Assembly: GCA_035380245.1 (NCBI GenBank)
Contig: DAOSXA010000001.1
Location: 998,716-1,062,715, forward strand
Direction of reading: 5' to 3'
From: Candidatus Zixiibacteriota bacterium
Lineage (GTDB): Bacteria; Zixibacteria; MSB-5A5; GN15; FEB-12
DNA: 64,000 nucleotides
The notes below the pieces were generated by a model. The model had not been told where the DNA came from. It made no database searches and saw nothing but the letters and a program-made list of their open reading frames with translations. The translations under genes and the position numbers were made by a program. This document shows positions 51,734-61,395 of the stretch, piece by piece. Numbering within the stretch: the stretch's first letter is position 1; each line of letters starts with the position of its first letter.

Positions 51734-54700
51734 GTGGGCAATGATTCATCAGAGCTTCTACAGCGTATTGCTTCGCTTGAGTCTTCGATAAAAGATCTCC
51801 GTACCCAGAGGGACAATCTGGCTGTTCAGTTAGAGCTATGCGGTCGGGCAGAAGCAGAATTAAAACGTTACAGACAGGCAATGAGATGCGCCAGTGAGGG
51901 GATATGGGAATGGAACCTGGTAACGAAAAAATTATCATTTGATACCAGAGCTCTTGAGATATTCGGCTATGGACTTGAGGAGAAAGAAGAGTCAGATGAA
52001 TGGTGGCTGGATCGTATACATCCTGATGATCGCTCGGAAGTTAAGCAGCAGTTTCTGGAATACGCCTCAGGCCGGCGACCGGACTATTCTGCCGAGTTCA
52101 GGATTCGTCGCAATGACGAAAGTTATGTCTGGATCGTTACGCACGGCCGGATAGTAGAATGGGACGATAAAAACCAGCCTATGCTGGTGGTTGGAATCAA
52201 CCGCGAAATATCGCGGCGCAAAGAAATGGAACTTGCCTGTGAACGCGCCGAGGAACGCTTCCGATATGCAGCAATGATCACTTCGGACCTGATTTATGAA
52301 TGGGATGTAGCAACCGGTAAAATTCAATGGTACGGTGATCTTCATGCCGCTCTGGGTTATGAACATGGTGAATTCGCGACCGGCATAGACAACTGGCTCA
52401 ATCTCATCCATCCGGATGATCGGATCCATCTCGAAGAAGCGATCGATTTCTATCGCACTTCAACACAGACAATAGAAGGAATTTACCGGATACGCCACAA
52501 CGACGGTTCCTGGCGCGTATGGCGAGATCGTGCGACACCCATTCTGGACAGCGACGGGAAGCCGATCCGTTGGGTCGGTTCATGCAACGACATAACGGAC
52601 CTGCGGCGAGCGGAGGAAGCGCTTAAAGAGAGCGAAGGTCGCAATCGTCGATTGATCGAGTCGCTTCCGGATATCGTCTATGTGTTTTCCAGAAAGCGCG
52701 GAGCTCTGTATTGGTCTCCTCGGATAAAGGACATTCTCGGTTATGATGAGCAGGATCGTCGCCATAATCCGTTCCTTTGGTACCACAGCATTCATGAAGA
52801 AGATCGTGAAAAAATCGAAGAAATGTTCGATCGGGACGAGCTTCGAACCAGCCATGGGATCGAGTATAGGGTTCGAGACAACCACGGACGCTGGCGATGG
52901 TTCCGGGATCGTCCGGTCAGTATCACCAGGGAGGGAGAAGACGTAATTCTTGAGGGCGTGGCGACGGACATCACCGAGCGTAAAGAAGCCGAGTTGGAGC
53001 TGGCCCGGAGCGAATCACGGTTGCGTCGTGCTCAACAGATAGCAGGTATCGGAAACTGGGAATACGATCTTGAAAGCGGTTCGGTTTTTGCCTCTGATGA
53101 GGCTCGACGAATTTACGGTCTGGACGATCGAGAATGGACTATCGATGAAATCAAAGTCATCCCATGTCGGGAATACCGAGAATACCTGAATAAAGCCGTT
53201 GGAGCCCTGATAAATCGTGGGACACCGCTGGATGCCGAGTATGAGATCGAACGAGCAAGTGACGCCCGGCGAGTTTTCGTGCATTCCACGGCCGAGTATG
53301 ACTCGGTCAGAGGAGTTATTACCGGCGCGATTCAGGATATTACGGGACGCAAAAGGGGTGAAACCGCCCTCCGTAAAAGTGAGCAAAAATACCGTGAGTT
53401 GATGGAACTGGCTCGCGAGGGGATTTGGGTTGTCGATGCGGAGGGACGCACTACTCATGTCAATCCAAGTATGGCCGGCATGCTGGGATACGATGTAACT
53501 GAAATCATTGGGAAGCCTCTGATCGAGTTCATGCATCCGGATGATCGGCCCGATTGCGAATCGCTGTTGACGGGACATCTGGATACCAGGCATGCCCATC
53601 AGGATTACGAGTTTCAAAGAAAAGACGAGTCTGTTCTGTATGCTACGATGGCCGTGGCGCCTCTCCGAGACGAACAAGGGAGTTATTTGGGAGCAGTTGT
53701 CGGCGTGATGGACATGACCGAACGTCGCACTCTCGAACAGGAACTCGAGGACAAGGCAAAATTCAATCGTCTGGTCAGCGATATATCTCAGAGTCTGGTC
53801 CATGCCGAGCCGGAAGAGCTAGATAAACATATCAATCATGCACTCGAATCGATCGGACGCAGTACCGGCTCCGAGCGAGCCTACATTTTCCAGTTTCGCG
53901 GTGACAGCTTCATCGGAGACAACACTCACGAATGGTGCGCCGACGGCATCGAACCGCAGGCCGCTCATCTCCAGGGAATCGATTTCAGACGAGAATTACC
54001 CTGGATCATGCAAGTGCTTCAAAGAGAAGAGACGCTGTATTTGAACGATGTCGCCGCGTTGCCGCCTGAAGCTGCTCTCGAAAAAGAACACTTACTGGCT
54101 CAGAGGATTAAATCACTCATTGTCGCACCGATGATCATGAGAAATCGCCTGATCGGTCTGATCGGCTTCGATGCCGTTAACGGCTGTTTCCAATGGTCCG
54201 ACAACGCGCGTTCTCTGTTACAGGAAACGGGTATGATGATCTCTCGGTCGATCGAGCATGTTCGCGCCGAAGTCGCTCTGCGTGAATCCCAGCGATCCAT
54301 GGCGGTTCTTCTGGCTAACCTGCCGGGGATGGCCTATCGCTGTCGTCTGGACGATGATTTGACCATGGAATACATCAGCCCGGCATGTGAGTATTATACC
54401 GGGTATACTCCCGATGAAATAATCGAGCATCGGATAATATCACTCGACAAACTGACTCACCCCGACGACCGCGACTATGTTCATAAAACGATTCGGAAGC
54501 ATATAGACAACAATACCCCGTTCGAAATCGAATATCGTATGTACGATAGAGGCGGTAACCTCCGCTGGTTCTGGGAGCGAGGAGTTGCCGTGCCTGATAG
54601 GGGAAACCCGATTTCGCTAGAAGGATTCATTACCGATATTACGGAACGCAAGGAAGCTGAAAATGCTCTCCGGTACAGCGAGGCCAAATATCGCTCGTAT

Positions 54701-56173
54701 GTCGATCATGCCCCGGACGGGATATTCATCGTTGATCGCGAGGGCAGCTATATCGATGTCAACGACGCGGCTTGTAGTCTTACCGGTTATAAGCGGGAAG
54801 AGCTTCTGTGTATGACGGTCTTCGACCTGGGCTTAAAACCTGGTTGTGATACCAGTTTATTCAGTCTATTGTGTGAAACGGGCGTAGTCTCCGGTGAGAT
54901 ACAACTTAAACGTAAAGACGGCCTTCTGCTTTGGACCTCGATTGACGCGGCCTGTATTTCAGACAATCGTTTTATCGCCTTTTGTTCCGATGTTACCGAG
55001 ACGAAACGCCTGCGCGAAATGGAAGCACGCGCCCAAAGGCTCGAAACAGCCGGACGAGTGGCCGGACAGGTTGCTCACGATTTCAATAATATGTTGGGGC
55101 CGCTCATGGCCTACCCGGGACTGATGCGTGAAGAACTGGCGCCTGACAGTGCTATGCAGGACTATTTATCGGCAATCGAAGATGCCGCCCACCGGATGAC
55201 GGAGATCAACCAGCAACTTCTATCGCTGGGTCGGCGAGCTCATTACAACACTGAGCCGCTCGACCTGAACGACGTCGTTAAGGCCGTTCTGCGTGAGACA
55301 GATAGCACCTCAGAAACCCTGATGATGGACGTACAACTCACTGAGGCTTTGATGCATGTAATGGGCGGCGGCGCTCAACTTCATCGGGTGGTCTCTAATC
55401 TGATCCAGAATGCCCTGGATGCCATGAAAGATATCGGAACTCTGACGATCAGAACGGAGAATTTTTACGTCGACGACGTTAGCGTGGCCTATGGTCGTGT
55501 GCCTAAGGGTGAATATGTCAAACTCACGGTGTCGGATACCGGCTGTGGGATAGAGTCGGATCGAATCGAGCATATTTTCGATCCGTTCTATACTTCTAAA
55601 ACCGCCGATAAAAAACGTGGGTCCGGGCTCGGTTTGAGTGTCGTGGACGCCGTTATTCGTGACCATCAGGGCTACATTGATCTGAAGTCGCGGACGGGTG
55701 AAGGCACCTCATTTTACATTTACCTGCCGGTGACGAGAGCGGCCATTACTTCTATTACCGATACGGCGGTATGTTCGGGTGGATCTGAGAAGATTCTCGT
55801 GATTGACGACGATGTTGTCCAGCGGGATGTTTCCCGACGCCTACTGACGCATCTCGGATACCGGGTCACAACAGCTTCCAGCGGCGAAGAGGGACTGGAA
55901 GCGGTGAAACGCGAACCGGTTGACCTTTTAGTGCTCGACATGATTATGCCCAACGGCTGGGACGGCGCTGAGACTTACCGCCGGATAACGGAACTATACC
56001 CGGATCAGAAGGCGATTATTGTCTCCGGGTATTCTGAGACTGAATATGTGCATGAAGCACAAAGACTGGGCGCCGGAGCTTTCGTGCGTAAGCCTTTAAC
56101 CCTGGTGGACCTGGCCGCAGCCGTTCGACTCGAGCTGGATATTTTACGGGAGAAAGGTTGTCCGGAGCGTTAG
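51734..56173 (+). CDS. Multi-PAS/GAF hybrid histidine kinase
   Basis: This 1479-residue protein starts at GTG 51734 (GGAAAGG upstream). Domains in order are five PAS domains (about 45-670), one GAF (about 680-840) and two more PAS domains (about 850-1095). Then come the phospho-acceptor His1115 in GQVAHDFNNMLGPL, an ATPase domain (DTGCGIE, GSGLGLSVVDAV) and a C-terminal receiver with Asp1402 (LLVLDMIMPNGW). No membrane helix is seen, so it is cytoplasmic and probably senses small molecules, redox or light. Its stop overlaps that of a receiver gene on the other strand. It may feed the Kai-region regulators nearby. Confidence 0.93.
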   Translation: MGNDSSELLQRIASLESSIKDLRTQRDNLAVQLELCGRAEAELKRYRQAMRCASEGIWEWNLVTKKLSFDTRALEIFGYGLEEKEESDEWWLDRIHPDDRSEVKQQFLEYASGRRPDYSAEFRIRRNDESYVWIVTHGRIVEWDDKNQPMLVVGINREISRRKEMELACERAEERFRYAAMITSDLIYEWDVATGKIQWYGDLHAALGYEHGEFATGIDNWLNLIHPDDRIHLEEAIDFYRTSTQTIEGIYRIRHNDGSWRVWRDRATPILDSDGKPIRWVGSCNDITDLRRAEEALKESEGRNRRLIESLPDIVYVFSRKRGALYWSPRIKDILGYDEQDRRHNPFLWYHSIHEEDREKIEEMFDRDELRTSHGIEYRVRDNHGRWRWFRDRPVSITREGEDVILEGVATDITERKEAELELARSESRLRRAQQIAGIGNWEYDLESGSVFASDEARRIYGLDDREWTIDEIKVIPCREYREYLNKAVGALINRGTPLDAEYEIERASDARRVFVHSTAEYDSVRGVITGAIQDITGRKRGETALRKSEQKYRELMELAREGIWVVDAEGRTTHVNPSMAGMLGYDVTEIIGKPLIEFMHPDDRPDCESLLTGHLDTRHAHQDYEFQRKDESVLYATMAVAPLRDEQGSYLGAVVGVMDMTERRTLEQELEDKAKFNRLVSDISQSLVHAEPEELDKHINHALESIGRSTGSERAYIFQFRGDSFIGDNTHEWCADGIEPQAAHLQGIDFRRELPWIMQVLQREETLYLNDVAALPPEAALEKEHLLAQRIKSLIVAPMIMRNRLIGLIGFDAVNGCFQWSDNARSLLQETGMMISRSIEHVRAEVALRESQRSMAVLLANLPGMAYRCRLDDDLTMEYISPACEYYTGYTPDEIIEHRIISLDKLTHPDDRDYVHKTIRKHIDNNTPFEIEYRMYDRGGNLRWFWERGVAVPDRGNPISLEGFITDITERKEAENALRYSEAKYRSYVDHAPDGIFIVDREGSYIDVNDAACSLTGYKREELLCMTVFDLGLKPGCDTSLFSLLCETGVVSGEIQLKRKDGLLLWTSIDAACISDNRFIAFCSDVTETKRLREMEARAQRLETAGRVAGQVAHDFNNMLGPLMAYPGLMREELAPDSAMQDYLSAIEDAAHRMTEINQQLLSLGRRAHYNTEPLDLNDVVKAVLRETDSTSETLMMDVQLTEALMHVMGGGAQLHRVVSNLIQNALDAMKDIGTLTIRTENFYVDDVSVAYGRVPKGEYVKLTVSDTGCGIESDRIEHIFDPFYTSKTADKKRGSGLGLSVVDAVIRDHQGYIDLKSRTGEGTSFYIYLPVTRAAITSITDTAVCSGGSEKILVIDDDVVQRDVSRRLLTHLGYRVTTASSGEEGLEAVKREPVDLLVLDMIMPNGWDGAETYRRITELYPDQKAIIVSGYSETEYVHEAQRLGAGAFVRKPLTLVDLAAAVRLELDILREKGCPER

Positions 56174-56730
56174 CCACCCGATTCAGCTTCAACCAGGCCG
56201 TTCAAACGATTTGCGATGACAGGTTGTTCACCCGGTTCAAGGGCGGTTGTCGGTTCGGTAATTTGGTGATTGATAGAGCGTCGGCCGATTAACAGATCCG
56301 CGACCGGTACTGAGGTTACCAGCCAGTACATAACCGTCTCCACGATTTTCATAATAGCTTCATTTTCATTTCCGAGTTGCACACAACTGTTGGCGCCCAG
56401 ACAATACGCCATGCTGATTTCTTGAGATGTGCTTTCAGTAGTCAACGCCACCACGGGCACGCTGGAAAGACTGCTGTTAAGCTTAACGAACTCAATCAGA
56501 TCCAAACCGGGCTGGTTGTCCTCATTCAGGTCTATCAGGATTAAATCAGGCAGCATCAAGCGGCGGTCTTTCAGAAGATCCATTCGACCAATGTAATCCA
56601 TCGCTTCTTTCGCGGATTTCACGCGCGTAATCTGAGGATTGAGACGAGAATTACGGGCGATCTCCGCAATTAACTCTGCCTGGTGATCGTTGTTTTCAAC
56701 GAGGATAATAGACTTGCGGTCGGATTTCAT
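56170..56730 (-). CDS. CheY-like receiver protein with degenerate active site
   Basis: This 186-residue protein is a receiver of the Rcp1 kind (phospho-acceptor Asp67 in LILIDLNEDNQPG) with a C-terminal extension of about 45 residues. The acidic pocket reads LVENNDH, with Asn where a second acid is usual. The conserved Lys near the end of the fold is replaced by Leu (SCVQLGNE). It may therefore work without normal phosphorylation. The TAA stop overlaps the TAG of the hybrid kinase tail to tail by 3 bases. It likely belongs to the same sensing network. Confidence 0.85.
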   Translation of the reverse strand: MKSDRKSIILVENNDHQAELIAEIARNSRLNPQITRVKSAKEAMDYIGRMDLLKDRRLMLPDLILIDLNEDNQPGLDLIEFVKLNSSLSSVPVVALTTESTSQEISMAYCLGANSCVQLGNENEAIMKIVETVMYWLVTSVPVADLLIGRRSINHQITEPTTALEPGEQPVIANRLNGLVEAESGG

Positions 56731-57216
56731 TTATACCCCCTCAGGGTTTAGGCCAACGCTGTTTTCGTTTGTGTCGTCAAGGTAATTTCTCATGTTGAAT
56801 AGCCTGATATCGATTGCGATGTTGAGAGATTTACACAAGCAAATGCCCGCCAAAGGATTATCGCATGGTGGGGGCATCATGACCAATGCTTGCACAAACA
56901 AACTATTGTATAGCGAGTCAACAGGCTGATCGTCGATGGCTCCATAGCATATCGTGGATAGAGAAATCCGGTATGGGTGCGGTTAATTCATTGGTATTTA
57001 TGCCGAATACTATTATTGAGAAGACAGGGGATATAAACCTTGACTGATGAGACAAAACGGGGCTATGTATATTAACTGGATATCACGGCGATGTGTGCTC
57101 CTCGGAAAACTCTCCCGTTGTCTCTACAGTGCTCTGTTTGTACGGGGGAGCAGACAACCGGTTAAGGCCGGCTTTTAAGATCGATTGTGATATCTACAGG
57201 GGTGACTCGGATCAAT
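56731..57216. other. Gap between receiver gene and kai-region operon
   Basis: About 485 bases between divergently transcribed genes. It must contain promoters for both, but I could not identify a convincing pair of hexamers. No gene is seen. A GTG at 57187 opens the kinase frame ten codons earlier than the start chosen. Confidence 0.5.
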
Positions 57217-60060
57217 ATGAAAAACGATGATTATTCGGTCGGTGGTGAGGTTGAGATCGTTTCATGTATAGAACATGATAACGAGACGAGCGATCGTGAA
57301 TCGTTGGTGAATAGCGATAGCGACCTTCTGACTGCGGCTAACAAGGTTCTTACTGAAAGCCTCAAGGCTGAATCGGTGGAAGAAGTAGCCAATCTGTGTC
57401 TGGAAGTGGCTGAAAAAGTGACCGGCAGCAGTTTTGGTTTCATCGGTGAACTCAACGATAATAACCTTTTGGATACGGTGGCTGTTTCCAATCCCGGCTG
57501 GGAAGCTTGTTCCATTGATCGATCATCAGCGGTGCGAATGCTAAATAACATGAAACTCAGGGGACTATGGGCTAATCCCTTGAAACACGGCTGTACTCTG
57601 ATGACTAATGAACCCTCCAGCCACCCGGACAGCATTGGCGTACCTAAGGGGCACCCCGGCATCACCACTTTTCTTGGCGTTCCCATCTTTCGCGGGGAGG
57701 AGTCTGTTGGAGTTATCGCACTAGCCAATAAGCCGGGAGGCTATAACGGGCAGGATGCTCGGATTATCGAAAAACTCAGCCCGGTATTTTGTGCCGTTCT
57801 GGATCGCAAAAAACAGCAGATAGCTTTAGAAAAAGCACACGCCTCGCTTCGGCGGGATTTCAGTAATGTGCAGCAGGACTATCAGTCGATTGTAGAGAAT
57901 ATGCTGATCGGACTGATAACGACCGATTTGGAAAGCCGTGTTCAATTTGCTAATGCCACTGCCTGCCGGTTGTTCGATCGGAAGCAACTGGAAGGAAGCT
58001 ATCTCTACGATATCTATGACGAGCCGGAACAATGGCAGAAGATGATAAACGACTTAAAGAGGTCTGGGGCAGTTCATGGAGTCATCCACAAGCTGAAGCT
58101 TGGAAATGATTTGAAGCGCTGGATCCAGGTTAGTGCTTCACTGACCGGCAGCACCGTTACCAAACTGGTTGTCGATGTCTCTAAAAATGTTCTCGCCGAT
58201 GTTCGCTATCAGGCTATGCTCGAAGCTACTTGTGACGGATTCTGTACCAGCACGATGGCCGTGGAGATGACCGATGTCAACGAAGCTCTGTGCCAAATGC
58301 TCGGTTATAATCGAAGAGAACTTCTGGGAACCAGACTTTCGGATTATAAAGTGCGGAAAGATCCGGAGGAAACGGCTCAGCACATTGATTCGGTCGCTAA
58401 GAATGGGTTCGATCGTTTTAAAATAGACCTCCGCAAGCGGGACGGAAGTGTGCTTCATGCCGAATTAAGCGCCATATACGTTACCGAAGGCGGTGGCAGT
58501 TTCGCCATATTCATTCGCGATATCAGTAATGAACTGAGACTGCAAGAGGAACTCAAACAGTCCGAGGAACGTCTGACCCTGGCCTTGAACGGCACTGAGG
58601 ACGGCATCTGGGATTGGAATCTGATAACTAATGAGATTTTTTATTCGCCGCGATGGAAGGGGATCCTCGGTTATTCCGATGAGGAACTGGCGGATAACTA
58701 TGACATCTGGGAAATGCTCCTCCATCCGGAGGATTTGTCGGATGCTAAAAAATCTATCGATGATTATCTCAAGGGTCAATCGGACAGCTACAGGGCTGAG
58801 TTCCGTATGCAGCATAAGGACGGTACCTGGAAAAATATCCTGTCTCGCGGGAAAGCGGTAGTTGATCCAAAAACAGGACAGAACGTCCGATTTGTTGGTG
58901 TCCATTCCGATGTAACCGAACAAAGGCGATATCAGCGAGCGATAGAACGACAACATCGTCAGTTCCTGGCCCTGCTGGATAACTTCCCGGAGGTACTGTA
59001 TGTCTCCGACCCTGATACCCATGAAGTGATCTTTACCAACCGCAAACTTACAGGATTGCTCGGTGGTGATGTGGTAGGACAGAAGTGTTACAAGGCCTTG
59101 CAGGGATTCGATACCCCGTGCAGTTTTTGCACCAACCATATCATAAAAGAACAGCCAAAAGAGCCTTATACCTGGGATTATTATAACGAGCGTTTGAATC
59201 GGCATTATTTCATTTCCGATCAAATCATTCGTTGGCCCGATGGTCGCGATGTCCGTATGGAGCTGGCTATCGATATCACGGAAAGAAAGGAATCGGAGGA
59301 GAAACTCAAGGCGATGACCGAAAAACTCAAGCGGTCCAACACCGAACTCGAAAAATTCGCCTACGTTGCCTCGCATGATTTACAAGAGCCGTTAAGGATG
59401 GTTGGTAGTTATCTGCAGCTTATCCAGCGTCGTTATCAGGGTCAACTGGACGAAAACGCCGATGATTTCATTAACTACGCTGTTGACGGCGCGAATCGCA
59501 TGAAGAAAATGATCAACGATCTGCTGGAGATTTCGCGTGTGACGACGCGCGGAGAACAGTTCGCGGAATTCGACAGCCAGGAGTTAATGGATCGGGTTCT
59601 CCATAGTGTGGAAAGACTGATCGAGGATACCGGCGCGGAAGTAAACGTTGCTCCGTTGCCTGTTATTATGGGTGACGAATCGCAGCTCGGCATGCTTTTC
59701 CAGAACCTGGTGATTAACGGCATCAAGTTCCACGGAGAAGAGTCCCCAAGGTTGAAAATTGAAGTTGAACAAATTGGGTATAATTGGCATTTTATTTTTG
59801 AAGATAACGGCATCGGCATAGAAGAGCAGTATCATCAGAAAATCTTTGAGATTTTCCAGCGGCTCAACAGTCGTGAGACATACGAGGGAACCGGGATCGG
59901 CCTCGCGCTCTGTCAGAAGATCGTTTATCGTCATGGCGGGAGAATATGGGTCGAATCGGAATTGAACCATGGCTCGCGTTTCCATGTGGAATTGCCGTTA
60001 AAACCGAAACAGTCCGAAACTTCATTGGAGGAGGTTGTCAAGGATGTCTCAAATGAATGA
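57217..60060 (+). CDS. GAF-PAS histidine kinase at the head of the kai operon
   Basis: This 947-residue cytoplasmic kinase has an N-terminal GAF domain (about 40-200; AEKVTGSSFGFIGELNDNN) and four PAS domains (about 225-700), the last with CSFC in a segment that could bind a metal or sense redox. The phospho-acceptor His720 is in YVASHDLQEPLRM (a phytochrome-like HisKA), and the ATPase domain has EDNGIGIE and GTGIGLALCQKIV. It overlaps the next gene, an Rcp1-like receiver, by 17 bases. This pairing and the kai genes behind it suggest that it links an environmental signal to the clock, as CikA and SasA do in cyanobacteria, but it lacks the KaiB-like domain of SasA. Confidence 0.92.
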   Translation: MKNDDYSVGGEVEIVSCIEHDNETSDRESLVNSDSDLLTAANKVLTESLKAESVEEVANLCLEVAEKVTGSSFGFIGELNDNNLLDTVAVSNPGWEACSIDRSSAVRMLNNMKLRGLWANPLKHGCTLMTNEPSSHPDSIGVPKGHPGITTFLGVPIFRGEESVGVIALANKPGGYNGQDARIIEKLSPVFCAVLDRKKQQIALEKAHASLRRDFSNVQQDYQSIVENMLIGLITTDLESRVQFANATACRLFDRKQLEGSYLYDIYDEPEQWQKMINDLKRSGAVHGVIHKLKLGNDLKRWIQVSASLTGSTVTKLVVDVSKNVLADVRYQAMLEATCDGFCTSTMAVEMTDVNEALCQMLGYNRRELLGTRLSDYKVRKDPEETAQHIDSVAKNGFDRFKIDLRKRDGSVLHAELSAIYVTEGGGSFAIFIRDISNELRLQEELKQSEERLTLALNGTEDGIWDWNLITNEIFYSPRWKGILGYSDEELADNYDIWEMLLHPEDLSDAKKSIDDYLKGQSDSYRAEFRMQHKDGTWKNILSRGKAVVDPKTGQNVRFVGVHSDVTEQRRYQRAIERQHRQFLALLDNFPEVLYVSDPDTHEVIFTNRKLTGLLGGDVVGQKCYKALQGFDTPCSFCTNHIIKEQPKEPYTWDYYNERLNRHYFISDQIIRWPDGRDVRMELAIDITERKESEEKLKAMTEKLKRSNTELEKFAYVASHDLQEPLRMVGSYLQLIQRRYQGQLDENADDFINYAVDGANRMKKMINDLLEISRVTTRGEQFAEFDSQELMDRVLHSVERLIEDTGAEVNVAPLPVIMGDESQLGMLFQNLVINGIKFHGEESPRLKIEVEQIGYNWHFIFEDNGIGIEEQYHQKIFEIFQRLNSRETYEGTGIGLALCQKIVYRHGGRIWVESELNHGSRFHVELPLKPKQSETSLEEVVKDVSNE

Positions 60061-60514
60061 CGCCAGACCGATCGAGATCCTGCTGGTTGAGGACAATCCC
60101 GGAGACGTCCGTCTTACGGTCGAGGCGCTTAAGGAAGGTAAGGTTGCCAACAACCTGACTGTCGCCGTAGACGGTGTTGAAGCTCTCGATGCTCTTCATA
60201 AGCGAGGGAAGTTCGAGGACGCAGCTGATCCCGATCTCATTCTGCTTGATCTGAATCTGCCAAGAAAAGACGGCCGTCAAGTACTCGAAGAGATCAAAGA
60301 GGACCCAAGTCTCAGAGCTATCCCGGTAGTGATTTTAACCACTTCGCAGAATGAAGAGGATGTTATACGCTCTTACAAGCTTCATGCCAACTGCTTCGTT
60401 TCCAAACCGGTGGAGCTGGAAGAGTTTCTTAATGTCGTGAAGTCCGTTGAAGACTTCTGGTTATCGATCGTTCGCCTGCCCAAGAGGTCAAGAGTGGGGG
60501 CGATGAGGTTATGA
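60044..60514 (+). CDS. Rcp1-like single-domain response regulator
   Basis: This 156-residue receiver has all key residues: ILLVEDNPGDVRL, phospho-acceptor Asp in LILLDLNLPRKDG, Thr in VILTTSQ and Lys in NCFVSKPVELEEF. The ATG at 60044 follows GGAGGAGG at 9 bases; the start lies inside the end of the kinase gene. It is the likely phospho-acceptor of that kinase. It has no output domain, so it probably acts by protein contact. Its stop overlaps the KaiA-like gene (ATGA at 60511-60514). Confidence 0.93.
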   Translation: MSQMNDARPIEILLVEDNPGDVRLTVEALKEGKVANNLTVAVDGVEALDALHKRGKFEDAADPDLILLDLNLPRKDGRQVLEEIKEDPSLRAIPVVILTTSQNEEDVIRSYKLHANCFVSKPVELEEFLNVVKSVEDFWLSIVRLPKRSRVGAMRL

Positions 60515-61389
60515 CACTGACCGATCTTAAACTGCTGGTGGTCGAGGACAATCCCGGTGACCTAAGGCTGTTGAAAGAAATGCTCAGGGAGAATAGTCCG
60601 CACAATATGATTGTGCATGAAGCAGGTACCATGGCTGAAGCGGAGGAGAGAATTCTGGAGTTCACCCCGGATTTGATTCTTCTGGACCTGAATCTTCCTG
60701 ATAGTTCCGGACCGGGGACTTACGAGCATTTTCATCAGCGTTATCCCGATGTCCCGGTAATCGTTTTGACTGGTCTGTCCGATGAACGGGTGGCTCTGGC
60801 GACTATTCAACATGGGGCTCAGGACTACCTGATCAAGGGTGAGTTCGACAGCAGGCTTCTGACTAAGTCGATCAATTACTCCCTCGAGAGACATCGACTC
60901 AGCAGTGCCTTGAACGACCAGAAGCGCAAAGAGCAGCAACTGCGCGAACTGAGTTCTCTCAGCCGCATTACCGATCAACCTGCCACCTCCATTTCAGCTT
61001 CCAGTCTTGGAATCAAACGGATCAAGGACGTAAGCGATCAGGCCTTCGGAGCCCTGGTGGAGGAGGCTGTGTCTTTGACCGAGCATGCTCTGGAGCAACG
61101 CGCCGTCAGGGTGGAAGGGAACCTCTCGATTGATATACGAAATCTTGCCACTACGTTGGGTAAGCTGAACGCCGGGCCAAGAGATGTTATCGATATATAC
61201 CGAGCTTCCCTGAATCGTGTCAGTCAGACGAGGAAACCTACAATAGCCGCTGTAATGGCTGAAGAAGCGCGGTATGTAACGCTGGAGCTTATGGGATATC
61301 TGGCAAATTACTACCGGGATCTGGCCGGTGGCAATAATACCGTCGTCTTTGAAACCGGAGCCATCGACACCTCAGACATGGAGGTATGA
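60511..61389 (+). CDS. Receiver protein with KaiA/RsbU-type helical C-terminus (KaiA-like)
   Basis: This 292-residue protein has a complete receiver (Glu12, Asp13, phospho-acceptor Asp59, Thr87, Lys109), a coiled-coil linker (about 115-150), and a helical domain at about 170-272. The helical part has the pattern of the KaiA C-terminal domain and the RsbU N-terminal domain, which share one superfamily: SIDIRNLATTLGKLNAGPRD, then VIDIYRASL, then TLELMGYLANYYRDLA. In cyanobacterial KaiA the corresponding run is VVEIHMELM and then LTLIDVIAHLCEMYRR. Gene order with kaiB and kaiC right after it supports a KaiA role, but an RsbU-like role is possible. The start overlaps the receiver stop by ATGA. 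Confidence 0.75.
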   Translation: MTLTDLKLLVVEDNPGDLRLLKEMLRENSPHNMIVHEAGTMAEAEERILEFTPDLILLDLNLPDSSGPGTYEHFHQRYPDVPVIVLTGLSDERVALATIQHGAQDYLIKGEFDSRLLTKSINYSLERHRLSSALNDQKRKEQQLRELSSLSRITDQPATSISASSLGIKRIKDVSDQAFGALVEEAVSLTEHALEQRAVRVEGNLSIDIRNLATTLGKLNAGPRDVIDIYRASLNRVSQTRKPTIAAVMAEEARYVTLELMGYLANYYRDLAGGNNTVVFETGAIDTSDMEV

Positions 61390-61395
61390 GGATAT

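Noticed and set aside
58465..59376. A 303-codon minus-strand frame opposite the GAF-PAS kinase
   Set aside because: Antisense to conserved PAS domains, with no start signal or family.
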